Origin: Pseudogulbenkiania ferrooxidans 2002
GTDB taxonomy: Bacteria > Pseudomonadota > Gammaproteobacteria > Burkholderiales > Chromobacteriaceae
Assembly: GCF_000174355.1 (NCBI RefSeq)
Contig: NZ_ACIS01000002.1
Coordinates: 62,001 to 126,000, forward strand
Direction: 5' to 3'
DNA length: 64,000 nucleotides
Made by a program: the position numbers and the translations under genes. Of the stretch, positions 45,296-54,075 are shown in pieces (within the stretch, counting starts at the first letter, position 1; the number at the start of each line of letters is the position of its first letter). The notes under the pieces were generated by a model. The model saw nothing but the letters and a program-made list of their open reading frames with translations. It did no database searches and was not told the DNA's origin.

Positions 45296-45967
45296 ATGAT
45301 GAGCCAGTCCACGATACTCGATCGACTAGCCGCAATCGACACCAACACGGTGTCCGACGCGCTCGATTTCCTGCGCCTGCCCGGTGCCACCTTCGGCCTG
45401 CGCCCACTGTGGGACTGTCCCAAGATCGTCGGCCGCGCCAGCACGGTACAACTGGGACCGAAGACCGACGCCGCGCCGACGGTGCACCTGATTTCCCCAG
45501 TCATTGCCGAGATCGACAGCAACGACCGTGTCTTGGTCATCGCCGGAGGCGTGGACGGCATCTCCTGCTGGGGCGATATCCTCGCCAATGCGGCGCAAAT
45601 GAAAGGGATTCGCGGTTCGGTCATTGACGGTATGAGCCGCGACATCGACGGCAGCGCGTCCATCGACTACCCGGTGTACGGACGCGGCGTGACCATGATC
45701 AGCGCGCGTAACCGCGTGATCCAGCTGTCTTCCGGCCAGGCGATCCAGGTCGCCGGGGTGACCGTGCACGAAAACGACTACGTCATCGCCGACAACTGCG
45801 GCACGGTGTTCGTCCCCGCTGCCCACATCGAGGAAGTGCTCGACCTGGCCGAGCGTATCGCCCGCCGCCAGGACGGCATGGTGCAGGCCGTCCGCAGCGG
45901 CCGCTCGGTGGAAGAAGTGATGCACGACAAGGAATTCGAAGCGATCAAGGTAGGAGCCGCACAATGA
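45296..45967 (+). CDS. RraA-family protein 1 (aldolase/decarboxylase fold)
   Basis: A 223-residue RraA-fold protein; the family includes 4-hydroxy-4-methyl-2-oxoglutarate/4-carboxy-4-hydroxy-2-oxoadipate aldolases, oxaloacetate decarboxylases and the RNase E regulator RraA. Visible: DRLAAIDTNTVSDALDFLRLPG, DGISCWGDILANAAQMKGIRG, and the substrate/metal motif VIDGMSRDID with the conserved Arg-Asp. The final DxDG position reads IADNCGTVFVP, unlike classical aldolases. It is first in a four-gene overlapping operon; its stop overlaps the next start (ATGA). A second ATG follows immediately at 45299. Confidence 0.88.
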   Translation: MMSQSTILDRLAAIDTNTVSDALDFLRLPGATFGLRPLWDCPKIVGRASTVQLGPKTDAAPTVHLISPVIAEIDSNDRVLVIAGGVDGISCWGDILANAAQMKGIRGSVIDGMSRDIDGSASIDYPVYGRGVTMISARNRVIQLSSGQAIQVAGVTVHENDYVIADNCGTVFVPAAHIEEVLDLAERIARRQDGMVQAVRSGRSVEEVMHDKEFEAIKVGAAQ

Positions 45968-46626
45968 ATCACGAAGATCAAGAACTGGTAGCTCTGTTTC
46001 AAGGGCTGGATACCCCGGGCGTATCCGATGCGATGGACAAGCTGGGCCTGCCGGGCCAGTGCCTCGGCGTCATGCCGCTCGACAACTACAAGCAAGTCGT
46101 CGTCGGCCCGGCGTTCACGGTCAAGTATGTGTCCGCGAGCACTCCGGCCGGCACCGTGGGCGACTTCATCGATGATGTGGCCGCCGGTGACGTGGTGGTG
46201 ATCGACAACGACGGGCGCACCGACTGCACCGTGTGGGGCGACATCATGACCCAGTACGCCGGTAGCCGAAAGATCGCCGCCACCGTGATCGACGGCGTCT
46301 GCCGCGATGTCAGCAAGGCGCTGGGCGATGGCTATCCGCTGTTCACCATGGGCCGGTTCATGCGCACCGGCAAGGACCGGGTCCAGGTCGAGGCCGTCAA
46401 CGGCACGGTCTCGATCGGGACGGCGCGTGTGTCTGCACGCGACATCGTGGTGGCCGACGCCAACGGCGTGGTCGTGGTCCCGCGTGATCGTGCCCGCGAG
46501 GTGGCGGAACTGGCGCGCAAGATCGAAACCGTCGAAGCGGAAATCCGCAACCAGATCGCGCAGGGCAAGACGCTTAGTGAAGCGCGCGAAGCCTTGGGTT
46601 ACCACACTCTGCAAAGGAAAGCATGA
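45964..46626 (+). CDS. RraA-family protein 2
   Basis: A 220-residue paralogue of the preceding gene: LDTPGVSDAMDKLGLPGQCLGVMPL, TDCTVWGDIMTQYAGSRKIAATVIDGVCRDVSKAL with conserved Arg-Asp, and DIVVADANGVVVVPRDRAREVAELARKIETVE. It differs enough from its neighbours to suggest specialised substrates or a hetero-oligomer, as RraA-fold proteins form trimers or hexamers. The stop overlaps the next start. An enzyme rather than an RNase E inhibitor is more likely given the operon context. Confidence 0.88.
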   Translation: MNHEDQELVALFQGLDTPGVSDAMDKLGLPGQCLGVMPLDNYKQVVVGPAFTVKYVSASTPAGTVGDFIDDVAAGDVVVIDNDGRTDCTVWGDIMTQYAGSRKIAATVIDGVCRDVSKALGDGYPLFTMGRFMRTGKDRVQVEAVNGTVSIGTARVSARDIVVADANGVVVVPRDRAREVAELARKIETVEAEIRNQIAQGKTLSEAREALGYHTLQRKA

Positions 46627-47276
46627 TGAGCCAGCACTCTGCCCAGCCGGCGCTACCGGCCGATTTCGCGGAGCGCTGCCAGGCGCTCGGCAGCTCCACC
46701 CTCTATGAAGCCTCCGGCCTGCCGTGCGCGGTGGACCCGCAAATTAGCAGCATCTGGAGCGGCGCCTTCATCGCGGCGCCGGCCTACCCCCTGGTGTGCT
46801 CGCCGGGCGATAACCTGTCCATCCACATTGCCCTCGAACGCGCGCCGCGCGGCAGCGTGCTGGTGGTTGACGCCAGCAGCTTCATCGCCGGCTATTGGGG
46901 CGAGGTACTGACCGTTGCCGCCGAAGCGGCCGGCGTGGTCGGCCTGGTGATAAATGGCGGGGTACGCGACATCGCCGCCATCACCAAGCGGGGTTTCCCG
47001 GTGTTTGCGCGCGGCGTTTCAGTGCGCGGCACTGTCAAAGCCAGTGCCCCGTCGATCGGCTCCCCGATCCTGTTCGCCGGTGCGCCGGTAGCGCCTGGCG
47101 ACCTGGTCGTGGCCGACGATGACGGTGTAGTCATCATCCCCGCCGGCGAAGCCGAACGTACGATCGTCGCCGGTGAGGCGCGTGCCGCCAAGGAAGCGGA
47201 AATGATGAAACAACTAGCCAACGGCGCCACCACCCTGGAGCTGATGGGGCTGGGCGTCTGGAGGGAGAAGGCATGA
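46623..47276 (+). CDS. RraA-family protein 3, HMG/CHA aldolase-like
   Basis: A 217-residue protein closest in pattern to 4-hydroxy-4-methyl-2-oxoglutarate/4-carboxy-4-hydroxy-2-oxoadipate aldolases. It has RGSVLVVDASSFIAGYWGEVL, VVGLVINGGVRDIAAITKRGFPVFARG with the catalytic Arg-Asp, GTVKASAPSIGSPILFAG and APGDLVVADDDGVVIIPAGEAE. Such enzymes use a divalent metal to cleave to pyruvate plus pyruvate or oxaloacetate. Of the three paralogues this one has the most complete aldolase signature. The start overlaps gene 2 and the stop overlaps the aminotransferase start. Confidence 0.88.
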   Translation: MMSQHSAQPALPADFAERCQALGSSTLYEASGLPCAVDPQISSIWSGAFIAAPAYPLVCSPGDNLSIHIALERAPRGSVLVVDASSFIAGYWGEVLTVAAEAAGVVGLVINGGVRDIAAITKRGFPVFARGVSVRGTVKASAPSIGSPILFAGAPVAPGDLVVADDDGVVIIPAGEAERTIVAGEARAAKEAEMMKQLANGATTLELMGLGVWREKA

Positions 47277-48481
47277 ACGAGCAGCGTCTGAACATCCACC
47301 TGGCCAGTGCCAAGTCTTCTGCCACTTATCGAGTGATGGACCGTGTCGCGGCACGTCGCGCGGCGGGAGCCAAGATCATCTCGCTGTGCGCGGGCGAGCC
47401 GGACTTCGATACCCCGACGCATATCCGCGCCGCCGCGATCAGCGCCATCAACAACGGCCACACCCGCTACACCCAGGTCGCCGGCATCCGCGCCCTGCGC
47501 GAAGCCATTGCCGACAAGTTCCGGCGCGAGAACGGCCTCGATTTCGACTGGCAGGACACTATCGTCTGCTCAGGCGGCAAGCAGGTCATCTTCAATGCCC
47601 TGGCGGCCACGCTGAACCAGGGCGACGAGGTCATCGTGCCGGCGCCGTACTGGGTGAGCTATCCCGAGATCGTCCAGCTTTGCGGTGCCCAGTCGGTCAT
47701 CGTGCCGTGCGGCAGCGAGACAAGTTTCAAGCTGACCCCGCAAGCCCTGGTGGCGGCCATCACCCCGCGTACGCGCTGGCTGATCCTCAACTCGCCGTCC
47801 AATCCGACCGGTGCGGTCTACAGCCACGAAGAACTGGCGGCGCTCGCCGAGGTGTTGCTGGCCAACCCGCATGTGCTGGTGCTGTCGGATGATATCTACG
47901 AGCACCTGATTTTCGACGACGCGCGCTTTTATACCATCGCGCAGGTCGAGCCGCGCCTGGAGGAACGGACGCTGACGATGAACGGTGTGTCCAAGGCGTA
48001 CGCGATGACCGGCTGGCGTATCGGTTTCGCCACCGGCCCGCGCTGGCTGCTCGAGGCGATGGAAAAACTGCAAGGCCAGCAGACCTCGGGTGCGTGTTCC
48101 ATTTCCCAGCACGCGGCGCTGGCTGCACTGACCGGCCCACAGGATTTCATCCATGAAACCCGCGCCGTGTTCGAAGGGCGTCGCAACATGATGGTGCAGA
48201 TGCTCAACGACACCCCCGGCCTCAGCTGCACGGTGCCGGGAGGGGCCTTCTATGCCTTTGCCTCGTGCGAGGGGATGCTCGGGCGGACCACCCCGGCCGG
48301 CACCTTGCTGGCAACGGACGAAGACGTGGCCAATGCACTGCTCGACGAAGCCAACGTGGCAGTAGTGCCCGGCAGCGCCTTCGGGCTGGCACCGTACCTC
48401 CGCATCGCGTACGCGCTGGATAACGATTCGCTAAAGCAGGCCTGCGAGGCGATCGGGCGTTTCAGTCACTCGCTGCGCTGA
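47273..48481 (+). CDS. Class I PLP-dependent aminotransferase
   Basis: A 402-residue fold-type I aminotransferase of the aspartate aminotransferase Ib group: IISLCAGEPDFDTPTHI, GGKQVIFNALAATLNQGDEVIVPAPYWVSYPEIV, LILNSPSNPTGAVYS, DDIYEHLIFDDARF, and the PLP lysine in TMNGVSKAYAMTGWRIG. It probably converts an amino acid to the 2-oxo acid that the RraA-fold enzymes then cleave or decarboxylate. The ATGA overlap with rraA-3 and lack of any internal promoter indicate one transcript. Substrate unassigned. Confidence 0.93.
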   Translation: MNEQRLNIHLASAKSSATYRVMDRVAARRAAGAKIISLCAGEPDFDTPTHIRAAAISAINNGHTRYTQVAGIRALREAIADKFRRENGLDFDWQDTIVCSGGKQVIFNALAATLNQGDEVIVPAPYWVSYPEIVQLCGAQSVIVPCGSETSFKLTPQALVAAITPRTRWLILNSPSNPTGAVYSHEELAALAEVLLANPHVLVLSDDIYEHLIFDDARFYTIAQVEPRLEERTLTMNGVSKAYAMTGWRIGFATGPRWLLEAMEKLQGQQTSGACSISQHAALAALTGPQDFIHETRAVFEGRRNMMVQMLNDTPGLSCTVPGGAFYAFASCEGMLGRTTPAGTLLATDEDVANALLDEANVAVVPGSAFGLAPYLRIAYALDNDSLKQACEAIGRFSHSLR

Positions 48482-48660
48482 GTTCTTTCGTGAGTCCGTA
48501 AAGGCGCTGCGATGATGGTCATGTAGCGCCTGACGAATCCCAGTCCTCCACACCTTCCGCCGCATGAAAACCTCAAACATTCAGGCTGCTGAAGGTGTGC
48601 TATGGGCTGGGACTTCATGGCCAAGTAAAAACGTGTTCCCTGCCAAAATTAACCACCCAT

Positions 48661-49023
48661 TTAAGTTTTAACGCCTCCGGCCCGGGGTATTTCCACGAAT
48701 ATGCCGATATCCGTCTCGCCCGAGGAGAGCGCCGCAACCACGTCCTCCCCCAGTTTTTCTTCCAGGCTGATACGCACCAGTGGCTGGGCCTGCAGGAAAG
48801 CGGCCAGATCGTGAGGCAGGAACTGGATGATGGCCGAGGTGTTGGCCCACACGCGCACACCGACCGCGAAATCGCCCATCTCGTTGGCCATGAGATTGAC
48901 CGTGTCCAGCACGGCACGCGCATGGCGGAGCAGTTCATGGCTGGCAGGGGTCAGTGCCAGCCCGCGCGGCATCCGGACGAATAGCGCGCAATCCACGGTG
49001 CGTGCCAGATCGGCAATTCGCGC
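48661..49023 (-). pseudogene. LysR-family regulator remnant, truncated at both ends
   Basis: About 120 codons remain: ARIADLARTVDCALFVRMPRG, LALTPASHELLRHARAVLD, then the start of the effector domain VRVWANTSAIIQFLPHDLAAFLQAQPLVRISLEEKL and SSGETDIGIFVEIP. The first helix-turn-helix segment (about 35 residues) and most of the effector domain are absent. TAG at 49024-49026 closes the frame upstream. It resembles the LysR gene at the right window edge. Confidence 0.82.
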
Positions 49024-49066
49024 CTAGGATAGGGGAGTTAACCGTCGAATAAACAAGGAGTGTGTA

Positions 49067-49453
49067 ATGTCGTTGATTGACCATATCGATCATATCGTCT
49101 TGACCTGCGTCGACCTTGCCGCGACCAAACATTTCTATACCGAGGTGCTGCAGATGCGTCTGGAAGCCTTCGGCAACGGCCGGATCGCCTTTCGTTTCGG
49201 CAACCAGAAAATCAATATCCACCAGCGCGGTTCCGAGTTCGAGCCGAAGGCGCATCTGCCGGTATCGGGCGCGCTCGATCTGTGCTTCATCGCCAGCGTG
49301 CCGCTCGACAGGGTGATTGCTCACCTTCAGTGCTGCAACTGGCCGATCGTCGAAGGTCCGGTGGAACGAACCGGAGCCACGCAGAAGATTCGCTCGGTCT
49401 ACCTGCGCGATCCCGATCTCAACTTGATCGAGATTTCTGAATTACTGAACTAA
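49067..49453 (+). CDS. VOC family (glyoxalase/dioxygenase fold) protein
   Basis: A 128-residue vicinal oxygen chelate protein: IDHIDHIVLTCVDLAATKHFYTEVLQMRLEAF, IAFRFGNQKINIHQRG and RSVYLRDPDLNLIEISELLN. Candidate metal ligands are His in DHIVLT, His in INIHQ and Glu in LIEIS. It is close to virulence-associated-type/YwbC-like members annotated as glyoxalases. AAGGAG precedes the ATG. The substrate is unknown. Confidence 0.87.
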   Translation: MSLIDHIDHIVLTCVDLAATKHFYTEVLQMRLEAFGNGRIAFRFGNQKINIHQRGSEFEPKAHLPVSGALDLCFIASVPLDRVIAHLQCCNWPIVEGPVERTGATQKIRSVYLRDPDLNLIEISELLN

Positions 49454-49535
49454 GGTCTTACCCCAGGAGCCCTTGCGTGCGTATCGAGCGCAGGGCGCCA
49501 TCGCGTTCTTTTCTCGTCTAGCTTGTCATCGCCTT

Positions 49536-50300
49536 ATGCCCAATCATTTTTTTCTGGACGGATTGTTGAATCTCACGCTGGGGGTCGGCCTCGGCCTTGG
49601 TGGAGGCATGCTCGGCATCGGTGGTGGCTTGATCGCGATTCCGGTGCTGGGACTCCTCTACGGGATGAATCAGCATCTCGCACAGGGAACAACGCTGGTC
49701 ATGATTACGCCCAACGTCCTGATCGGATTTCTACGTTACCGTCAGCGCAACGATATCGATACGCGGGCGGTATTGACGATGGGCCTGACCGCCACCGTGT
49801 CGTCGTATATCGCCGCACGGTTTGCTGCCTCGCTGAACGCGCATAGCCTGCAACACGCGTTTGCCCTGTTCCTGGTCCTCTTGGCAAGCTATTTTGCATG
49901 GTTGTCGCGTAGCGATCGACATGATCGCCGGCCTGCTGTGATGTTGCCTGCCGGATTTCATCCCCTGTTGGGCGTGGTCAGTGGCGCCATGTCCGGCATC
50001 TTTACCGTGGGCGGAGGGCTGGTTGTCGTTCCGGCACTGGTGACGTTGTTTGGATTCACGCAGACTCAGGCTCAGGGCATGGCACTAGCGCTGGTGGTGC
50101 CGGGCGCTCTGGCTGCGTTGTTGTCGTATACGCAAGCTGGCAACGTCGACTGGGGTGTTGGCATCCCCCTTGCAATCGGTGGCGTGCTCAGTGTGTCATG
50201 GGGCGTTGCTCTCGCACATAAGCTTTCGGCAGCACGGCTGCGATTGGCTTTTTGCGCGGTATTGGTCGGCTCCGCCGTGATGATGCTTGCCTTGAAATGA
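49536..50300 (+). CDS. TauE/SafE family (DUF81) membrane transporter
   Basis: A 254-residue protein with about eight hydrophobic helices in two repeats. The repeats start GVGLGLGGGMLGIGGGLIAIPVL and GVVSGAMSGIFTVGGGLVVVPALVTLFGF, each with the GGG motif of the sulfite/organosulfonate exporter family. Known relatives export sulfite, sulfoacetate or other C2 compounds. If the split decarboxylase nearby acts on sulfopyruvate this would be a fitting partner, but that is conjecture. ATG 49536 is preferred to the upstream 49473. Confidence 0.88.
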   Translation: MPNHFFLDGLLNLTLGVGLGLGGGMLGIGGGLIAIPVLGLLYGMNQHLAQGTTLVMITPNVLIGFLRYRQRNDIDTRAVLTMGLTATVSSYIAARFAASLNAHSLQHAFALFLVLLASYFAWLSRSDRHDRRPAVMLPAGFHPLLGVVSGAMSGIFTVGGGLVVVPALVTLFGFTQTQAQGMALALVVPGALAALLSYTQAGNVDWGVGIPLAIGGVLSVSWGVALAHKLSAARLRLAFCAVLVGSAVMMLALK

Positions 50301-50447
50301 AGCGGCCGCCGTCGATCACGGACGCCGTTTCACAGACTCTTGCCTGGCCATGCGGCGTCGGAATGCTGAGCCGGCGGCGTCCATGGCGGCTTGATTAGCG
50401 GAGGAGAGTAGACGCTCCACTCTGATTGGCCGCTTCCGCCATCCCTT

Positions 50448-51317
50448 TCAGGGTGACTCGAGGAGTATGTCTCTCAAGGCTACCGATAATGGGGCCCGCA
50501 CGGATGAGCGCAGCCACAGAAGCCCTACATTGCGGGTAGGGCACGGCTCAGGCAATGGCCAATACCGCGTTCCTGCATCCTGAGCTACCACTTGCGGACA
50601 TTTCGGAAGTATCGAAACCCCAAGACCTTCGGCAACAAACTTGGCGATCACCTCGGTCCCGTCCAGCTCGAACTGGGCTTTGGGGTTGATGCCGTGTTGC
50701 TGCAGGAATATGTCGACAAGCTTCCCGACCATAAATGAACGATCGAAACGGATGAATGGCTCGCGAGCAATGACGTCCAGAGGGTCGTCGACCCTCATCG
50801 AGGCCGGGGTTACCAATACAAGCGGCTCTTCTCGCAACAAGGCCCAGTCGCAAGACTTGGGAAACGGGAACAAGGGATCCCCAATGACTGCTGCGTCGAC
50901 GTCACTGTCGGCAACGCGCTGCACGAGGGGGACGGAATCGCCTGGCTGAATGAAAATCTCTATGTCGGTGTAGCGCCGATTCCACTCTCGAAGCGCCGGG
51001 GGCAGCAAGCCCATGAGTGCCGAATACGTGGCACCCAAGCGGAGTGGCCCCGCAGGCAGCGCATCGCTCGCCGCCACCGTGCACATGTCCTTGGCTTCAC
51101 GGACAACAAGGCGGGCACGATCCAACATGCGATAACCAGCCTCAGTGGGCTTTGCGGTGTGACCCACCCGGCCCAATAGACGGCAGCCGACCTCTTTTTC
51201 AAGTGCCTTGATCTGCTGAGCGATAGTCGTGGGTGCTACATCCAGAATACGCGCGGCGGCAGCGACAGACCCCGCATCCACTACGGCCAGGTAGGTTTCC
51301 AAGAACTTGATCTCCAT
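50448..51317 (-). CDS. LysR-family regulator, divergent from the ammonia-lyase operon
   Basis: A 289-residue LysR regulator: MEIKFLETYLAVVDAGSVAAAARILDVAPTTIAQQIKALEKEVGCRLLGRVGHTAKPTEAG, effector domain GPLRLGATYSALMGLLPPALREW. It is divergent from the PLP lyase, ridA and gltIJKL (156 bp to the lyase start), so it is the likely regulator of that operon. Confidence 0.91.
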   Translation of the reverse strand: MEIKFLETYLAVVDAGSVAAAARILDVAPTTIAQQIKALEKEVGCRLLGRVGHTAKPTEAGYRMLDRARLVVREAKDMCTVAASDALPAGPLRLGATYSALMGLLPPALREWNRRYTDIEIFIQPGDSVPLVQRVADSDVDAAVIGDPLFPFPKSCDWALLREEPLVLVTPASMRVDDPLDVIAREPFIRFDRSFMVGKLVDIFLQQHGINPKAQFELDGTEVIAKFVAEGLGVSILPKCPQVVAQDAGTRYWPLPEPCPTRNVGLLWLRSSVRAPLSVALRDILLESP

Positions 51318-51473
51318 GAACGTATATTACGTAGATCAAACCCTGGTTTCAACGCTTTTCACTGCTCAACACTTTATCTACTCTGGACGTACTTAAACGG
51401 AGGTGAAGTGGTTGGTGGTTCTATCTGGCACTCACTCTCCAGTTTCAAACTCACAAAAGGGAATACTGGACAA

Positions 51474-52469
51474 ATGAATAGCGAAACACCGGACCCGTTT
51501 GATATTCGCGTGATAAGGCAAGCGGCCGAGCGACTTTCTGGGCAAGTTGTTCGTACCCCTGTATTGAATTCCCCAATGCTGGATGGCTTGAATGACTGCC
51601 GTATATTCGTCAAGGCTGAGTCACTGCAACTGACTGGCTCGTTCAAGATCCGTGGAGCATTGAATAAGATCCTTTCTATGGACCCCAAAGATCTTCATGG
51701 GGGGGTCCTTACGTACTCTGCTGGAAATCATGGGCAAGCCGTTGCCGCTGGGGCAAAGCTTGTTGGTTGCCCAGTAGTGGTTGTTTTGCCAAATACCGCA
51801 CCTGCCATTAAGGTTGAAAACTGCCGCTGGTGGGGGGCGGAAATCGTTCTTTACGATCCTGTCACGCAAATGCGTGAAGAAGTGATGGATGAAATTGCAC
51901 GGCAGCGTGGAATGACCTTTATTTCGCCTTTCGATGATTTTGATGTCATGGCAGGGCAGGGCACGGTGGGGCTGGAACTGTGCGAGCAGATGAAAGAATT
52001 AGGTGAGGAGCCTGATGCGGTAGTGATCAACTGCAGTGGAGGTGGGTTGGCCTCGGGAGTGGTTACGGCTGTCAGTGCTTATTATCCAAAGGCCGAGTTT
52101 TATATCGTCGAAATTAATGGCGCTGAAAAGATGGCAAATTCAATCATGACAGGGGCGCCACAAAGAGTCACGCCACCACTCACCGTGATGGATGGGATAG
52201 CCGGGCCGGTTGCCGGTAACCGTACTCTTTCCGTTCTAATGCAGCACAAGGTGAAGTGCCTGAGCACCAATGACGAGGAAGCACTAGGAGCGGTCTCTGC
52301 GGCGTTCCGTATGCTGAAACTGGTGGTCGAGCCAGGCGGGGCTGCAAGCTTGGCTGCCGTCTTAAGCAAAAAGTCCCATTGGACTGGGAAAAATATTGCA
52401 GTCATCTGTTCTGGCGGCAATGCCGATCCTGACATCTTCTCCCGTGCGATCACGTCTACCGTGCGCTAG
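51474..52469 (+). CDS. Threonine dehydratase-family PLP ammonia-lyase
   Basis: A 331-residue fold-type II PLP enzyme of the serine racemase/threonine dehydratase group. PLP lysine in LTGSFKIRGALNK, substrate-binding YSAGNHGQAVA, and phosphate loop NCSGGGLASG; the catalytic domain only, with no ACT regulatory domain. Relatives deaminate threonine, serine or 3-hydroxyaspartate. The following RidA gene and acidic amino acid importer make 3-hydroxyaspartate (giving oxaloacetate) a reasonable guess, not proven. ATG 51474 is chosen by homology; the frame opens at 51408. The gene is less GC-rich than its surroundings, which suggests acquisition. Confidence 0.9.
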   Translation: MNSETPDPFDIRVIRQAAERLSGQVVRTPVLNSPMLDGLNDCRIFVKAESLQLTGSFKIRGALNKILSMDPKDLHGGVLTYSAGNHGQAVAAGAKLVGCPVVVVLPNTAPAIKVENCRWWGAEIVLYDPVTQMREEVMDEIARQRGMTFISPFDDFDVMAGQGTVGLELCEQMKELGEEPDAVVINCSGGGLASGVVTAVSAYYPKAEFYIVEINGAEKMANSIMTGAPQRVTPPLTVMDGIAGPVAGNRTLSVLMQHKVKCLSTNDEEALGAVSAAFRMLKLVVEPGGAASLAAVLSKKSHWTGKNIAVICSGGNADPDIFSRAITSTVR

Positions 52470-52496
52470 CTTTTCACTCTTTTCCGGAGATATATC

Positions 52497-52955
52497 ATGA
52501 CACCTGAAGAAAAACTCGCTGAGCTGGGGTTCCAGCTTCCCCCCGTTTTGCCTCCCAACGGCAACTATATCCCGTACCGCCTGGTCGGCAACATGCTTTA
52601 CCTGTCGGGTCATGGACCGAGACTTCCTGACAATACCTACCGCTTGGGAAGAATCGAATCGTCTGCACAAGTCCACGCAGGATACTTGGATGCGCAATTG
52701 GTCGCATTAAACATGCTTGCCACCATCAAATTGGCTCTCGGGGATCTGAGCCGGGTGGAAGCGGTAGTAAAGCTTTTCGGTATGGTGAACTCTGGCCCGG
52801 ACTTTAAGCAGCATCCCAAGGTTATTGATGGGTGCTCTGATGTTTTTGTTAATGTGTTCGGAGAGAAAGGCAGGCATCCCCGAGCAGCAGTCGGCATGAG
52901 TTCTCTGCCTCATGGGATGTCCGTGGAAATTGAGGCTATTCTGCTGGTAAATTGA
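52497..52955 (+). CDS. RidA/YjgF-family protein
   Basis: A 152-residue protein of the longer YjgF subgroup: TPEEKLAELGFQLPPVLPPNGNYIPYRLVGNMLYLSGHGP, ALNMLATIKLALGDLSRVEAVVKL, and HPRAAVGMSSLPHGMSVEIEAILLV with the conserved Arg. RidA proteins hydrolyse reactive enamine/imine products of PLP lyases. Placement 27 bp after the ammonia-lyase fits this role. GGAG precedes the ATG. It is the second gene of the operon. Confidence 0.92.
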   Translation: MTPEEKLAELGFQLPPVLPPNGNYIPYRLVGNMLYLSGHGPRLPDNTYRLGRIESSAQVHAGYLDAQLVALNMLATIKLALGDLSRVEAVVKLFGMVNSGPDFKQHPKVIDGCSDVFVNVFGEKGRHPRAAVGMSSLPHGMSVEIEAILLVN

Positions 52956-53071
52956 CCAGGTGGCCAATGGTTAAATGGCTCTTCATATGGAGGGCCTCTT
53001 CATCCTTGTTTATTTTATAAAAAAAATCACATTTTCTGTGAGCATTACAGACAAACTAAAGGAGAAATAGT

Positions 53072-53977
53072 ATGAGTAAATCATTCAAGCTTCTGCCTGC
53101 AGCAGTTCTTGCCTTCTCCATGATTTCTGTCAGCTCTGCTGCTGAGTTGACCGGCACACTGAAGAAGATCAAGGAAACCGGCGCCATCGTACTCGCCCAC
53201 CGCGATGCGGCCATCCCCTTCTCCTATCTCGACAACGACCAGAAGCCGATCGGCTATTCCTGGGAGATCGCCAATGCCGTCGCCGAGCGGGTTAGTAAAG
53301 AGCTGAACATGCCGTCTCTTGTAGTTCGCACGAATCTGGTGACTGCTCAAACTCGTATTCCTCTCATTCAGAATGGGACCGTTGACCTTGAGTGCGGTTC
53401 GACCACCAACAACGTTGAGCGTCAGAGGCAGGTAGACTTCTCCGTCGGCATCTTCGTCACGGGAACTCGTCTGCTGACCAAGAAGACCTCGGGCGTCAAG
53501 GACTTTGCTGATCTCAAGAGCAAGAACGTGGTGACTACCGCAGGCACCACCGCCGAGCGGCTGCTCAAAGCCATGAACGCCGACAAACAGATGGACATGA
53601 ACATTATCTCGGCCAAAGACCATGGCGAATCGTTCCAGATGCTGCAGTCAGGCCGTGCCAGCGCATTTATTGTGGATGACGTCATTGAAGCAGGCTTGAT
53701 GACCATATCCAAAAACCCTTCCGAGTGGGCGATTACCGGCAAGCCCCAGTCAGTAGAGAATTATGGCTGCATGCTGCGCAAGGATGACCCGGCCTTCAAG
53801 AAGGTGGTCGACGACGCCATCAAGGACCTGTACAAATCCGGCGCGATCAACAAGCTGTACGCCAAGTGGTTCCTGCACCCGATTCCGCCCAAGGGCCTGA
53901 ACATGAACTTCCCGATGTCGAAGGAACTGAAGGCCTTGATCGCCAAGCCGACCGACAAGCCGGCTGAGTCGTTGTAA
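53072..53977 (+). CDS. gltI: Glutamate/aspartate ABC transporter binding protein
   Basis: A 301-residue periplasmic binding protein with the signal peptide MSKSFKLLPAAVLAFSMISVSSA and SBP_bac_3 motifs GAIVLAHRDAAIPFSYLDND, GYSWEIANAVAERV, VDLECGSTTNNVERQRQVDFSVG, NYGCMLRKDDPAFK. It is the substrate receptor of the importer encoded by the next three genes. It is very similar over its length to the orphan protein at 37346-38251. AAAGGAG precedes the ATG. Confidence 0.94.
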   Translation: MSKSFKLLPAAVLAFSMISVSSAAELTGTLKKIKETGAIVLAHRDAAIPFSYLDNDQKPIGYSWEIANAVAERVSKELNMPSLVVRTNLVTAQTRIPLIQNGTVDLECGSTTNNVERQRQVDFSVGIFVTGTRLLTKKTSGVKDFADLKSKNVVTTAGTTAERLLKAMNADKQMDMNIISAKDHGESFQMLQSGRASAFIVDDVIEAGLMTISKNPSEWAITGKPQSVENYGCMLRKDDPAFKKVVDDAIKDLYKSGAINKLYAKWFLHPIPPKGLNMNFPMSKELKALIAKPTDKPAESL

Positions 53978-54075
53978 GTCGCGTCCTGCCATAAGCAAAG
54001 TGTGTAACGAGGCCGCCGGGGATGCCTGGCGGCCGCTTGGAGTGCGGGCATGCCCGCGCTTATTTGGAGGACTCG

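Noticed and set aside
45296-47276. RraA-family genes as RNase E inhibitors
   Set aside because: Three copies in an operon with an aminotransferase and its own LysR fit metabolism, and the Arg-Asp aldolase motif is kept in each.
51474-52469. Part of a beta-hydroxyaspartate cycle
   Set aside because: The aldolase, iminosuccinate reductase and dedicated glyoxylate aminotransferase genes of that cycle are not next to it.
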